Source: Candidatus Azophilus lithoversatilis
Lineage (GTDB): Bacteria; Pseudomonadota; Gammaproteobacteria; Pseudomonadales; Azotimanducaceae
Assembly (NCBI GenBank): GCA_028278675.1
Contig: JAQAJJ010000002.1
Span: 93,674-157,673 of the forward strand
Direction of reading: 5' to 3'
DNA length: 64,000 nt
Shown here piece by piece: positions 7,669 to 16,453 of this stretch (positions are counted from its first letter, which is position 1; every line of letters begins with the position of its first letter). The notes under the pieces were generated by a model, which had not been told where the DNA came from, did not search any database, and saw nothing but the letters and a program-made list of their open reading frames with translations. Position numbers and translations under genes: made by a program.

Positions 7669-8871
7669 TTAGGCCGTAGCCGCGGCTTTCGCAGCGACCT
7701 TGGGCTCCCGCGGCAGCCCCAGCCCCCGCTCGCTGATGATGTTCTTCTGTATCTGCGAGGTGCCGCCGCCGATGATCAGGCCCAAGTAGTACATGTAGTG
7801 CGTCTGCCAATTACCGTGATCGCGCAAATAGGGGTTTTTGCCGTAAGCGAGTCCTAACTCACCCATGGCGTCGATGCCCAGTTGCTCCAGCTCGTGGCGC
7901 AGTTCCGTGCCTTGCAGCTTGACCACCATGCGGGCGAGGCTGGCGTCCTTTTGGTTGATGCGGGCGGAGAGGATGCGCATGTCATTGAAGCCGAGCGCCA
8001 TCACCCGGCCCTGAATGCGCATCAGCCGGTCGCGGTAGGCGGGCAGGTCGATGACCCGGCGCCCGTCGATGGTCTCGCTGTGCATCAGCTTGATGAGCGC
8101 GTTGAGCCTTGAGAGCATGATGTTGGGATCGCCCAAGGAATCCCGCTCGTGGCGCAGAATGGCGTTGGCCACCTGCCAGCCCTCGCCCCGGGTGCCGACG
8201 ATCTGCTGCTTGGGCACCCGAACGTCGGTGAAGAAGACCTCGTTGAAGTTGGCCGCTCCGGTCATGTCCACCAAGGGCCGGATTTCGATGCCGGGGGTGT
8301 CCATGCGGAACAGCAGGAAGGAGATGCCTTGGTGCTTGGGCGCATCCGGCTCGGTGCGCACCAGGCAGAAGATCCAATCTGCCAGATGCGCGGTGCTGGT
8401 CCAGATTTTCTGCCCGTTGACCACCCACTCGTCGCCGTCGAGCACCGCCGCGGTGCGCAGGCTGGCCAGGTCGCTGCCCGCGCCCGGCTCCGAGTAGCCT
8501 TGGCACCACACCATCTCGCCGTGGATGGTGGGCCGGATGAAGGTCTGCTTCTGCTCTTCCGACCCCACCTCAAGCAGCGTCGGCACCAGCATGGAGATGC
8601 CCTGCCCGCCCAACCCCTGGCTGACTTGGGCATTGGCGAACTCCTCGGCAATGATGCGCGAGGCCAGCACGTCGGGCTCGGCCCCAAAGCCGCCGTAGGC
8701 CTCAGGAATGGTGCGCGCCGCATAACCGTGCTCGATCAGTAGCTTCTGCCAGTCAAGCACCGCCTTGGAGCGCATGTTTCCCCCCTTGGGGGCTTGGTCG
8801 CGGTGGGCGCTGATGAAGTCGCGCACCTCGGTGCGAATGGCCTCGTACTCGGCCCCGTAGGAAAGGTCCAT
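7669..8871 (-). CDS. Acyl-CoA dehydrogenase, long partner subunit
   Basis: This is a 400-residue acyl-CoA dehydrogenase with the full three-domain layout. Helical N-terminus: EVRDFISAHRDQAPKGG. FAD-binding middle domain: WCQGYSEPGAGSDLASLRT, then WVVNGQKIWTSTAH. The C-terminal helical domain ends IGGGTSQIQKNIISERGLGLPRE. The GTSQIQ(K)NIISER ending is conserved in this subfamily and contacts FAD. It is probably transcribed before the shorter paralogue and may form a heterotetramer with it. Such pairs act on bulky acyl-CoAs (steroid side chains, branched chains), but no other degradation gene is adjacent, so the substrate is open. Confidence 0.9.
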   Translation of the reverse strand: MDLSYGAEYEAIRTEVRDFISAHRDQAPKGGNMRSKAVLDWQKLLIEHGYAARTIPEAYGGFGAEPDVLASRIIAEEFANAQVSQGLGGQGISMLVPTLLEVGSEEQKQTFIRPTIHGEMVWCQGYSEPGAGSDLASLRTAAVLDGDEWVVNGQKIWTSTAHLADWIFCLVRTEPDAPKHQGISFLLFRMDTPGIEIRPLVDMTGAANFNEVFFTDVRVPKQQIVGTRGEGWQVANAILRHERDSLGDPNIMLSRLNALIKLMHSETIDGRRVIDLPAYRDRLMRIQGRVMALGFNDMRILSARINQKDASLARMVVKLQGTELRHELEQLGIDAMGELGLAYGKNPYLRDHGNWQTHYMYYLGLIIGGGTSQIQKNIISERGLGLPREPKVAAKAAATA

Positions 8872-8984
8872 GGGCGTCCTTGGCTGGTGATTGGCGGAAT
8901 GTGGATGCTATCAGATTCGGATGGGGGAACCGGAAGGGCTGGGGATCAATGGGCTGGGGATCAATGTCGAACAGGGATCCTCGG

Positions 8985-9060
8985 CCCAGCAGGAGTTTCG
9001 CGCAGTGAAACTACAACGCGACCGTTGGGCCGCTGTGCGTTCGCGCTGCGGCTAGGTCGG
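8985..9060 (+). repeat. Dispersed intergenic repeat, element B
   Basis: The segment around AGGAGTTTCGCG and GAAACTACAACGCGACCG recurs in altered form at 20067, 26114 and 59588. It sits in a 245 bp gap that otherwise shows no coding potential. Track ORF 8794-9120 is only a product of this repeat and the antisense of the dehydrogenase gene. Confidence 0.55.
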
Positions 9061-9116
9061 GAGCGAGAACGCTATGTGGTGGTACCCCAACCGTGGTGCT
9101 TTCCGCTGACGGGGGC

Positions 9117-9365
9117 TTAGTGTTCCGTATCCCGAGGCGGCAAGGGGTCATTGCCAGGGGCGATAGTGTCCTTGCTCCTAATGCGCCCATCCATCCCCAT
9201 CGTTGTGAGTTCTCCTCCGCCTTTTTTTTGGAGCAGTTCCTTGGCTGAATCGAGCGCATCGCGCTGGGTGGAGTGTACGCTGGATGGACGACTCGCGTCG
9301 TTGCGCTTGTTGGCCCATTGGCCATCTGGCCGACGGTAAACCGTACGGTCTTGATCCTTGCTCAT
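9117..9365 (-). CDS. DUF2188 family small protein
   Basis: This encodes an 82-residue hydrophilic protein. VYRRPDGQWANKRNDASRP, the His in SVHSTQRDALDSAKELL, and the tail GMDGRIRSKDTI..GNDPLPPRD match the compact DUF2188 family. The ATG at 9365 is chosen over the track start because GGAG precedes it and the conserved region begins there. Function is unknown. The protein is often found as an accessory gene near mobile or defence-like functions. It stands alone, with a 272 bp gap on its upstream side in which I see no further convincing gene. Confidence 0.75.
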   Translation of the reverse strand: MSKDQDRTVYRRPDGQWANKRNDASRPSSVHSTQRDALDSAKELLQKKGGGELTTMGMDGRIRSKDTIAPGNDPLPPRDTEH

Positions 9366-9637
9366 GTATGGCTCCGATGTTAGTGGTTGCGTTAACACCG
9401 ATACCTTTGGTCAGGATCTCGGTTTTCAAGGTCTGCATGTGAAATTCCTTCATCGAGGAGCGGTCGAGCAGCACGGCGGGGTCATCGCCCAGGGGCATAT
9501 GCTCCCGCATTCAGTACAACCCGAATGCTGCCAGAAGCTACGCCGCCCCCCAAACCGAGCTACAAGCTGTCAGATTCAGTCGCGGCTATCGGAAGGCCGG
9601 GAGACAAGTTCGAACCCAATTCCTCGTCATTCGGCAC

Positions 9638-11044
9638 CTAGGGGCTTCTGCCGCCAGAGTTCAGAATTCCCCCCACGATGTTTTGCAGGCGCTCGACCAG
9701 ATAGAGCGGCAGGGACACAAGCCAGTAGTGGACCAGGCGGGAGGAGTTTTTGGTGCGCACTTGCGCCTGCACCTTCTGGAGGCTTGGCGGAGAGGCGTCA
9801 AACCGAACCGCCAAGGTGGTTTCTTTCTCCGCTACGAACTGGTGCAGCGATTTGAGGGTGCCGGCGCGGCCTGCTTTAACCTCTATTGGCACAATCTGAC
9901 CCGCCAGTTCGACCACATAGTCCACCTCTGCGTTGTTGGACCGGCCCTCGCGCAGCCAGTAGGTGAGTTCGCGATTGGGTCGCCGGGCCAGCAGGTACTG
10001 AAGGTGCTGGCCGATGAATTGTTCGGCGCTGGTGCCAGAGTTGACTAAATCGGTGGTTCCGGTGGCCTGAATCGTTTCCCACCCGACGCCGCAGATCGCG
10101 TTCATCAGCCCAACGTCCAGAAAGAGCAGTTTATAGACGTTCTCTTTGAGGTCAGCCTCTAGCGGCAGGCCGGAACAGGCACTGTGGGTCACCTTGGCAA
10201 CAACCCGAGCCATTGCCAACAAGTCGATGTCGCGGCGAATGGTTGCGCTCTGGTCGTTTGGCGAGATGTTGCTGAACTTCACCTTGCGGCCGGGCTGGCG
10301 GGCCGCGAAGTTGAAAACGCGCAGCATCCGTGTCATGTCGCGGCGAGCGGCGTATTTGGGGAAGTCATCGCGATAGGCGTCAATGATGTTGGCGTGGATG
10401 CCGCTGACATCGCGCAGACTGCCGGAATCGGCGAAGACGCGCACGGCCTCGGGCATGCCGCCGACATATTGATACAGCCGGAGGTGCTCCAAAAGGCGCT
10501 CATGGACTACTTTCGGAATTGGGGTGTTGTGCCCAATGGGCCACTCAAACTGGTCAATGGTGCGGGCGAGCCCGCCCTTGCCGATGCCGTTCAGGAACTC
10601 TGTGAAGGTCATGGGCCCGACTTGGAGGTACTCCACCCGGCCTACTGGCATGGAGAAGGCGTGATTCGCCAACGCAAACTCCATCAGCGACCCGGCGGCC
10701 ATGACGGGTAGGCGGGGCATTTCCTCTAGAAAGTACCGCAACGATGCGATGGCGGCGGGCACGGCCTGAATCTCGTCGAGGAAGAGAATGCCTTCAGCCG
10801 ACAATGGCGCATCGAGAATGCTATGGAGCATGTTCACAATGGCCAACGGATCGTTGCTCGCAAATGCCTCACCGAGGTATGGATGCCGTTCCAGATTGAT
10901 GGCGGACAGGCTTCTGCCCTCTTCCTTGGCGAGCAGTTCCACCAACGTGGACTTGCCGACCTGCCGTGCCCCACGAATCACCAATGGTTTGCGCCGCCGG
11001 GAGTGCAGCCAAGTGCTAAGGTCTATCGATTGGTGTCTGTCCAT
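9638..11044 (-). CDS. DUF4143 AAA-type ATPase
   Basis: This 468-residue ATPase has an N-terminal P-loop domain: Walker A GARQVGKST, Walker B-like ILFLDEIQ and sensor segment VMAAGSLMEF. The C-terminal DUF4143 part ends in the PD-(D/E)XK-like stretch EVDYVVELAGQIVPIEVKAG. Such proteins are widespread accessory ATPases of unknown function. The track ORF starts 12 codons earlier inside an inverted repeat; the ATG at 11044 (MDRHQSIDL) gives the usual family N-terminus, though neither start has a good Shine-Dalgarno. A second, only distantly similar family member lies at 56233-57381. Confidence 0.85.
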   Translation of the reverse strand: MDRHQSIDLSTWLHSRRRKPLVIRGARQVGKSTLVELLAKEEGRSLSAINLERHPYLGEAFASNDPLAIVNMLHSILDAPLSAEGILFLDEIQAVPAAIASLRYFLEEMPRLPVMAAGSLMEFALANHAFSMPVGRVEYLQVGPMTFTEFLNGIGKGGLARTIDQFEWPIGHNTPIPKVVHERLLEHLRLYQYVGGMPEAVRVFADSGSLRDVSGIHANIIDAYRDDFPKYAARRDMTRMLRVFNFAARQPGRKVKFSNISPNDQSATIRRDIDLLAMARVVAKVTHSACSGLPLEADLKENVYKLLFLDVGLMNAICGVGWETIQATGTTDLVNSGTSAEQFIGQHLQYLLARRPNRELTYWLREGRSNNAEVDYVVELAGQIVPIEVKAGRAGTLKSLHQFVAEKETTLAVRFDASPPSLQKVQAQVRTKNSSRLVHYWLVSLPLYLVERLQNIVGGILNSGGRSP

Positions 11045-11061
11045 GTTCAGGGTATACGTCA

Positions 11062-11106
11062 ACAGGGGCCAAAAATCCATCTTTTAATATGATTTTTGAC
11101 CCCTGT
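11062..11106. repeat. 16-bp inverted repeat at the DUF4143 gene start
   Basis: The left arm ACAGGGGCCAAAAATC (11062-11077) and right arm GATTTTTGACCCCTGT (11091-11106) pair with one mismatch around a 13-base AT-rich spacer. It lies at the 5' end of the DUF4143 gene. It could be an operator, a hairpin terminator between opposed genes, or the ends of a small decayed mobile element. No T-tract follows, which argues against a simple terminator. Confidence 0.7.
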
Positions 11107-11149
11107 TTTCGTATCTTAGAGCACATGATGGCGATCCAGCACTAGACTC

Positions 11150-11235
11150 CAAGGCAAGGGCGGGATGCCCTCGAGCTGGGGGATGGATTCGAGCGGAGCC
11201 CGGACTTAAGGGCATCTTGCCCTCACGCCATACGA
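11150..11235. repeat. Dispersed intergenic repeat, element A pair
   Basis: GGGCGGGATGCCCTCG (11158-11173) and the related GGGCATCTTGCCCTCACGC (11210-11228) are two copies of a palindromic motif seen in at least six other gaps of this window. They fill the space downstream of the VOC gene. No promoter or gene is evident here. Confidence 0.6.
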
Positions 11236-11243
11236 AACCGCTC

Positions 11244-11660
11244 TCACTCGTTGTCGAGGTATTCGGCCTTGAAGGCGTCGGACGGTTCGATTGGCATCCC
11301 AACGTCAACGAGCACACCGTTGGGATCCACGCACATGAAGTGTCTTTGTCCGTATTCCTCGTCCGCAATGCGCGCCACTAAGTCCGCTCTGTCCTGGAAC
11401 TTCGAATAGACGGCTTCGACGTCTTCGACCTCCAACGCCAGGCTGACGCCTTTGGCAATGGCCCGAAACGCTGGGGGGATGAGTTCGTGGTCGTAGCGCT
11501 GGACACCCAATTCAAGTTCTCCGTTGGCGCCCCCTGCCAAGTTGACGAACCAGTCACTGTCGAACTCGACTTGGAAGCCCAACAGCCGACAATAGAAGTC
11601 CTTCGTCTCTTCGAGTTTTTCCGAGTAGATCACCGGAAACAGCCTCGCAAGTTTCGTCAC
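11244..11660 (-). CDS. VOC (glyoxalase/bleomycin resistance) superfamily protein
   Basis: This 138-residue protein has one pair of beta-alpha-beta-beta-beta modules, the vicinal oxygen chelate fold. Module one begins LARLFPVIYSEKLEETKDFY; module two contains VSLALEVEDVEAVYSKFQ and closes HFMCVDPNGVLVDVG. Members bind a metal and act as dioxygenases, isomerases, glutathione transferases or drug-binding proteins. The start is GTG at 11660 with an AGG-like element just upstream. It is isolated, with no informative neighbour, so no reaction is assigned. Confidence 0.8.
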   Translation of the reverse strand: MTKLARLFPVIYSEKLEETKDFYCRLLGFQVEFDSDWFVNLAGGANGELELGVQRYDHELIPPAFRAIAKGVSLALEVEDVEAVYSKFQDRADLVARIADEEYGQRHFMCVDPNGVLVDVGMPIEPSDAFKAEYLDNE

Positions 11661-11816
11661 TCAACACCTCGTTCCTAAATGCTTCACCTTCGCAGCTTAC
11701 ACGGGAGGGCCTCCCGGAACACCGCAGAGATTCCTGACGGTATCATCACACGTCCACACCTCGAGTAGGAAGCCAGTCAATGACTCCCTCTGATGCACGG
11801 GTGCCCACCCAACCGA

Positions 11817-12143
11817 ATGCAGGCGCAGCAAGTGGTTCTTGAGTTGGCGTTGCTGGACGTGAAGCCCGGCGAGGAAAACGACTTCGAGGCGGCGTTCGCC
11901 CGTGCCCAGTCGATCATCGCGTCGATGGGCGGCTACATTTCCCACGAACTGCAGCGCTGCGTGGAGAATCCCAGCCGGTACGTTTTGCTGGTTCGCTGGG
12001 AAACGCTGTCCGACCACACGGAAGGGTTTCGAGGCTCCCGCGAGTACCAGGAGTGGAAGCGGCTGCTGCACCACTTCTATGACCCATTCCCCACCGTGGA
12101 GCACTTCGAATTGGTCGAGCGCGGCACAGCGAAGGTGGCGTGA
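11817..12143 (+). CDS. Antibiotic biosynthesis monooxygenase (ABM) family protein
   Basis: This 108-residue single-domain ferredoxin-like protein starts MQAQQVVLELALLDVKPGEE and contains GYISHELQRCVENPSRYVLLVRWETLSDH and EYQEWKRLLHHFYDP, the usual ABM pattern. Small ABM proteins are cofactor-free monooxygenases or quinol-handling enzymes. The ATG at 11817 is preferred over 11793 because family similarity begins there, but neither has a strong ribosome site. The gene ends 113 bp before the PLP enzyme and may be co-transcribed with it. Confidence 0.8.
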   Translation: MQAQQVVLELALLDVKPGEENDFEAAFARAQSIIASMGGYISHELQRCVENPSRYVLLVRWETLSDHTEGFRGSREYQEWKRLLHHFYDPFPTVEHFELVERGTAKVA

Positions 12144-12256
12144 TCCGGCTAAGGCCGGTCCAACGGGGTTGATCTAACGCGCCCCTGGGGGGTGGCGCTG
12201 CGCGGAGTCTGTCACCGTGGACTATGATGGCCCGCTCCACCCAAGGATCCTGTGGC

Positions 12257-13450
12257 ATGAAGGAAAGAGGGCCGAATACCTTGGCCGTGCATGCGGGCGA
12301 GGTGCCTGATCCGGTGACGGGCGCGTCCGCGCCGAACCTGGTCATGTCGTCCACTTTTGCCTTGGACGAACCGGTCGGGTTCTCCATCAACGCGTTCGAG
12401 GGCGAGCGGCCCTACATCTACACCCGCTGGGACAACCCCACCGTCAGGATGCTGGAGGAGAAGCTGGCGGCGCTCGAGGGCGTGGAGGATTGCGTGGCCT
12501 TTGGTTCCGGCATGGCCGCGACTGCGGCGGTGCTGCTGGCTGGCCTCAAGGCGGGCGATCATGTGGTGATGAGCGACGTCAACTACGCGGGCACCGCCGA
12601 GCTGGCGCGGCACACGCTGCCCGAATACGGGATCGAAACGACGCCGGTGGACACCAGCGACCTGTCCGCGGTGGCGGCGGCGATGCGGCCGCAGACGCGG
12701 ATGCTCTGGATCGAGACGCCGGCCAATCCCATCCTGCGCCTGACGGACATTGCCGCGGTCGCCGCCATTGCCGCAGCGCATGAGGTTCCGCTGGCGGTGG
12801 ACTCGACCTTCGCCACCCCCATCGCCACCCAGCCGTTGGCGCTCGGCGCCGACTTCGTGGTGCATTCGCTGACCAAGTACATCGGCGGTCACGGCGATGC
12901 CCTCGGCGGGGCGGTGCTGGGCAGCCGGGAACGCATCGAGCCGTTGCGGACCAACCCGCTGGTGCACTTCGGAGGTGTGATCAGTCCGTTCAACGCTTGG
13001 CTGATCGCCCGCGGCGCGGCCACGCTGCCGATCCGCATGCGCGCCCACGAGGAGGGCGCCAAGCAGGTTGCGGCATTCCTTGAAGACCACCCGGCGGTGG
13101 GGCGCGTCAACTATCCGGGGCTTGCCTCCCACCCGCAGCGGGCGTTGGCGGAGCGGCAGATGGCCAACTGCTCCGGCACGCTGTCCTTCCAGGTTCGCGG
13201 CGACGGGGAAGCCTTGGCGGCGCGGATGGCCAAGCAACTGGAGATCATCCACTACGCGGTGTCGCTCGGCCATCACCGCAGCCTCATCTATTGGATCGAC
13301 ACCGACGCCATGATGGCGTCATCCTTCCATCTCGAAGGCGATCAGCTAGCGGGCTACCAGGCGTTCGCCGGCGACGGGGTCTTCCGCCTGTCCGTTGGGC
13401 TCGAGGATGGGCAAGACCTGTGCCGGGACCTGGATCGAGTACTATCCTGA
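12257..13450 (+). CDS. Cys/Met metabolism PLP-dependent enzyme (gamma-synthase/lyase type)
   Basis: This is a 397-residue fold-type I PLP enzyme of the cystathionine gamma-synthase/methionine gamma-lyase family. The cofactor lysine is K207 in VVHSLTKYIGGHGD. YTRWDNPTV, GSGMAATAAVLL and IETPANPIL are family landmarks, and the C-terminal half ends FRLSVGLEDGQDLCRDL. It could make or break C-S bonds in transsulfuration. The ATG at 12257 follows AAGGAT by 8 bases and gives MKERGPNTLAVHAGE; the track start adds 11 unconserved residues. The GST-like gene follows after only 3 bp, suggesting one transcript. Gamma-synthase versus gamma-lyase cannot be separated by eye. Confidence 0.9.
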   Translation: MKERGPNTLAVHAGEVPDPVTGASAPNLVMSSTFALDEPVGFSINAFEGERPYIYTRWDNPTVRMLEEKLAALEGVEDCVAFGSGMAATAAVLLAGLKAGDHVVMSDVNYAGTAELARHTLPEYGIETTPVDTSDLSAVAAAMRPQTRMLWIETPANPILRLTDIAAVAAIAAAHEVPLAVDSTFATPIATQPLALGADFVVHSLTKYIGGHGDALGGAVLGSRERIEPLRTNPLVHFGGVISPFNAWLIARGAATLPIRMRAHEEGAKQVAAFLEDHPAVGRVNYPGLASHPQRALAERQMANCSGTLSFQVRGDGEALAARMAKQLEIIHYAVSLGHHRSLIYWIDTDAMMASSFHLEGDQLAGYQAFAGDGVFRLSVGLEDGQDLCRDLDRVLS

Positions 13451-13453
13451 CCC

Positions 13454-14437
13454 ATGAGCGACCCCTACGTCATCTACGGCGGCGAACTGAGCTACTTCAC
13501 GCGCAAGCTGGAGGCGGCCTGCATCTTCTACGGCCTCGACTTCGAGATGCGCAGCAAGAACAAGCACGATCCGGCGGACATCGAGCGCCGCTCGGGCACC
13601 CACCAGGTGCCCGTGCTGCAAACCCCGGACAACTGGATGATTGGCGACACCACCCCGATCCTGCATCTGCTCGACGCCCGCGTTCCCCGCCGCCGGATGT
13701 TCCCGGAAGGTCCCCTCGGCGTCCTCGTTCATATCGTGGAGGAGCACTTCGACGAGTGGGTCGCCCGCACCATGGTCCACTATCGTTGGCACTACCCCGA
13801 CAGCGCCCTGTTCGCTTCGACGCGGATGGCGGACGGCATGGCTGAAGTGGCGGAGCGGGTGCGCACCTGGGGGCCCCGAGCCTGCCGGGCCACCGGCACC
13901 GAATCCGAGACCCAGCGCCAGGCGGCTGAAGACGAATATGTGCGCATCCTGGAGGCTGCCGAGGCGCAGCTCGGCAAGACCCGCTACCTGCTCGGCAACC
14001 GGCCCTGCGCCGTGGATTGCATCGTCCTCGGCGGGTTGCGCGCCCACACGCACATGGACCCGGACCCGAAAAAGGTCACCGCGGGCTACCCGCGGGTGGT
14101 CGCCTTCTCCGAAGGCGCAGCCGACGGCTGGGACGGCAGCGGGGAGTTGGCGCCCTTCCCGGCGTCAACCGATTTCGCCCGCTTCGTGCTGGGGGAGATG
14201 ACCACCACTTACCAGCCCTATGCGCTGGCCAATCGAGCCGCCCAGCAGGCCGGGGCCAAAGCCTGCCATGCGCACATCTACGGCGAGGACGTGAGCTACC
14301 TGTCGCGGCCGTATCCGGAGCGGTCGCGGCAGATGATTCTCGACAGGATCAGCCACAGGCTGTCGGATGCGGATCGCCAGCAAGTCATCGACTGGCTCGC
14401 CGAGGTCGGCCTGCACTGCTTCATCCCCGGCGCTTAG
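13454..14437 (+). CDS. Glutathione S-transferase-like protein (long form)
   Basis: This 327-residue protein has an N-terminal thioredoxin-fold GST domain (YVIYGGELSYFTRKLEAACI, then GTHQVPVLQTP and the DTTPILHLLD helix). A helical GST-C region follows, with EAQLGKTRYLLGNRPCAVDCIVLGG. About 90 extra C-terminal residues after GELAPFP do not belong to the standard GST fold. Substrates are unknown; glutathione conjugation, thiol reduction or a non-catalytic role are possible. It lies 3 bp after the PLP enzyme and 35 bp before the dUTPase, so it is likely mid-operon. Confidence 0.82.
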   Translation: MSDPYVIYGGELSYFTRKLEAACIFYGLDFEMRSKNKHDPADIERRSGTHQVPVLQTPDNWMIGDTTPILHLLDARVPRRRMFPEGPLGVLVHIVEEHFDEWVARTMVHYRWHYPDSALFASTRMADGMAEVAERVRTWGPRACRATGTESETQRQAAEDEYVRILEAAEAQLGKTRYLLGNRPCAVDCIVLGGLRAHTHMDPDPKKVTAGYPRVVAFSEGAADGWDGSGELAPFPASTDFARFVLGEMTTTYQPYALANRAAQQAGAKACHAHIYGEDVSYLSRPYPERSRQMILDRISHRLSDADRQQVIDWLAEVGLHCFIPGA

Positions 14438-14472
14438 CGACGCTCAAGCCCGTTTGCCCAGGAACGTCCCAC

Positions 14473-15111
14473 ATGCAGACCGATCGCTTGGCCATGCTCG
14501 ACACCATGGCCCGCATGCAGGAAGCCCACAACCGCCAGGTGCATGCGGACTGGCGCGTCAAGCACTATGAGTACTACCGCGCCGTCTGGATCGAGTGCGC
14601 CGAGCTGCTCGATCATTTCGGTTGGAAGTGGTGGAAGCGGCAGGTGCCGGACTTGGCCCAGGTGAAGCTTGAGTTGGTGGACATCTGGCACTTCGGCTTG
14701 AGCGAACTGCTGCGCGCGGATGCCGTCAGGCCGGAGCTTGCCGACGCGCTGGACGTGTCGCCCTTGGAGGAGCCGGACCCGGACCCGGAGGGCCTGCGGC
14801 AAGCGGTTGAAGCGCTGGCGGGCGCCTGCCTGGCGTCCAGGGGTTTTTCCGTCGAACGGTTCGCCGACGTGATGCGGGCGCTGCCGATGTCCTTCGACGA
14901 GCTTTTCCGCCTCTACGTGGGCAAGAACGTGTTGAACGGATTCCGGCAGGACCACGGCTACAAGGACGGCACCTACCGCAAGACTTGGGCAGGGCGGGAG
15001 GACAACGAGCATCTCATGGAACTGCTCGATGGCGTTGACGTGCCCGCAACGGCGGCGGCAGACCTCTACGCCAAGCTCGAAGCCCGCTACTTGGAAACGG
15101 CCGCCCGGTAA
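14473..15111 (+). CDS. dUTP diphosphatase, dimeric all-alpha type
   Basis: This 212-residue enzyme of the dimeric dUTPase family (dUTPase_2, MazG-like all-alpha fold) would hydrolyse dUTP to dUMP and keep uracil out of DNA. Metal-binding acids are visible in [18 protein letters not shown] and [10 protein letters not shown], and [23 protein letters not shown] carries the second conserved stretch. The ATG at 14473 follows AGGA by about 9 bases; the longer track ORF (14017) is antisense to real sequence upstream. The 3' end overlaps the convergent macro-domain gene by 25 bp. The usual trimeric dut next to coaBC is missing in this window, so this may be the cell's dUTPase. Confidence 0.9.
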   Translation: MQTDRLAMLDTMARMQEAHNRQVHADWRVKHYEYYRAVWIECAELLDHFGWKWWKRQVPDLAQVKLELVDIWHFGLSELLRADAVRPELADALDVSPLEEPDPDPEGLRQAVEALAGACLASRGFSVERFADVMRALPMSFDELFRLYVGKNVLNGFRQDHGYKDGTYRKTWAGREDNEHLMELLDGVDVPATAAADLYAKLEARYLETAAR

Positions 15112-15599
15112 ACCGCAGCGGTGTCTGCGTCGAAGCAGGCGAAAGTCACCTTGCGCACGGAACCGGCTGGCGCCGCCCGCACTTCGGCTACCGCGATTTC
15201 CGTGGCCGGGTCCAGCGGATAGCCGTAAACCCCGGTGCTGATGGCGGGAAAGGCGAGGCTCGTCAAGCCATGCTCCGCAGCCAGCGCCAGACTGTTGCGG
15301 TAGCACGCCCGGAGCAAGTCCGGCTCGCCCTGTTGGCCACCGTGCCAGATCGGCCCCACAGTGTGGATGACGTGGCGGGCGGGCAGGCGGTAGCCGTCGG
15401 TGATCACCGCTTGGCCGGTAGGACAGCCGCCGATGGCCCGGCATGCCTCAAGCAGTTGCGGCCCGGCGGCGCGATGAATCGCCCCATCGACTCCGCCGCC
15501 GCCGAGCAGGCGCTCATTGGCCGCGTTGACGATGGCGTCCACCGCCAGTTGGGTGATGTCGCCGATGTGAATTTCGATGTCCGCTGTTTCAATGTTCAC
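15087..15599 (-). CDS. Macro-domain O-acetyl-ADP-ribose deacetylase
   Basis: This 170-residue single macro domain of the YmdB/MacroD type has [20 protein letters not shown] (ribose and phosphate loop, catalytic Asp in GGGVDGAI), [10 protein letters not shown], and the second loop [12 protein letters not shown]. The reaction expected is hydrolysis of O-acetyl-ADP-ribose or removal of mono-ADP-ribose from proteins or nucleic acid ends. It converges on the dUTPase gene with a 25 bp overlap and is followed on the other side by a NUDIX gene, making a small nucleotide-hygiene group. Confidence 0.92.
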   Translation of the reverse strand: MNIETADIEIHIGDITQLAVDAIVNAANERLLGGGGVDGAIHRAAGPQLLEACRAIGGCPTGQAVITDGYRLPARHVIHTVGPIWHGGQQGEPDLLRACYRNSLALAAEHGLTSLAFPAISTGVYGYPLDPATEIAVAEVRAAPAGSVRKVTFACFDADTAAVYRAAVSK

Positions 15600-15666
15600 G
15601 AGGCCAACTTAGAGTCGCCAGCGGCGGTTTGCAACGTGGCGGTTGAGCAGTGACACTGCGCTGCCC

Positions 15667-16245
15667 ATGAGCATGAGCAGGCGCCAAACGGTACAGCGGC
15701 GACGGGAAGCCGGCGGCGGTGACGCTCTGCTAGGGGAACTCCAGCAACGGCTGGCCGGCTGGCGGCCGCAGTTCATCGGCACCCTGATGTTCATTCGCGA
15801 TGGCGGCCGGGTGCTGCTGATCCGCAAGCAGCGCGGCTTGGGCGCGGGCCGCATCAACGCGCCGGGCGGCAAGATCGAAGCGGGTGAATCGCCCCTGGCC
15901 TGCGCGGTGCGGGAAACCCGGGAAGAGATTGGCGTGACCGTGCGCCAAGCGGCCCTGATGGCCGAGCTGCGGTTCGTTGAGCGGGTGGACCAGCAATGGT
16001 ACGGCTACGCCTTCGTCGCATCGGACTACGACGGCGTGCCGACGGAGACGGTCGAAGCAACACCCCATTGGTTTGCCGTTGATGACATCCCCTACGACGA
16101 GATGTGGGAGGACGACCGCCTCTGGCTGCCCCACGTGCTGGCCGGACGCTTCGTCAAGGCCAACTTCCTGTTCGAGTCCAGCGCCGCGCTGGCCCACGAA
16201 CTGCGGTGGACGGCGATACGTCAAGGCGGGTTGCAGCTGCGCTGA
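15667..16245 (+). CDS. NUDIX hydrolase, 8-oxo-dGTP/MTH1-like
   Basis: This 192-residue NUDIX protein has the complete Nudix box [47 protein letters not shown] upstream resembles MTH1-type 8-oxo-purine triphosphatases, which sanitise the nucleotide pool. [25 protein letters not shown] is also MTH1-like. Start choice is uncertain: TTG 15643, ATG 15667 or ATG 15673, none with a clear ribosome site, and the first 35 residues are not conserved. It lies beside a macro domain and a dUTPase. Substrate preference is inferred from resemblance only. Confidence 0.85.
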   Translation: MSMSRRQTVQRRREAGGGDALLGELQQRLAGWRPQFIGTLMFIRDGGRVLLIRKQRGLGAGRINAPGGKIEAGESPLACAVRETREEIGVTVRQAALMAELRFVERVDQQWYGYAFVASDYDGVPTETVEATPHWFAVDDIPYDEMWEDDRLWLPHVLAGRFVKANFLFESSAALAHELRWTAIRQGGLQLR

Positions 16246-16284
16246 CGCGCCGGTTACCGGGTCCGTATCCACTCGTGGGCCGTT

Positions 16285-16400
16285 CCTCGGAGCGTCCCGC
16301 CCTCAATGGGATCCCGTGGTTCGGTGCGAGGGCGTCCGGCTCTCGGTCCGGGCTTCGCTCAAGGCTGTTCCGCCGCTTGAGAGTTGCAATTCGCCATTGC
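16285..16400. repeat. Dispersed intergenic repeat, element A
   Basis: GCGTCCCGCCCTC (16292-16304) is the reverse complement of the element A core found at 20020, and a divergent second half follows. It fills most of the 208 bp gap upstream of rph. The rph promoter must lie within or just after it; I cannot pick convincing -35/-10 boxes. Confidence 0.5.
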
Positions 16401-16453
16401 CGGTTTGCTGCCAACATGTTGAACTAGGCGACCGCACAGCAGTAGGAATCCCC

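Noticed and set aside
9178-9510. 110-residue minus-strand ORF overlapping the DUF2188 gene
   Set aside because: The overlapped part is a frame shadow; the first 50 codons show no recognisable similarity, and no ribosome site supports them.
12212-13276. 354-residue minus-strand ORF
   Set aside because: It is the antisense of the PLP enzyme, which keeps its cofactor lysine and full family pattern.
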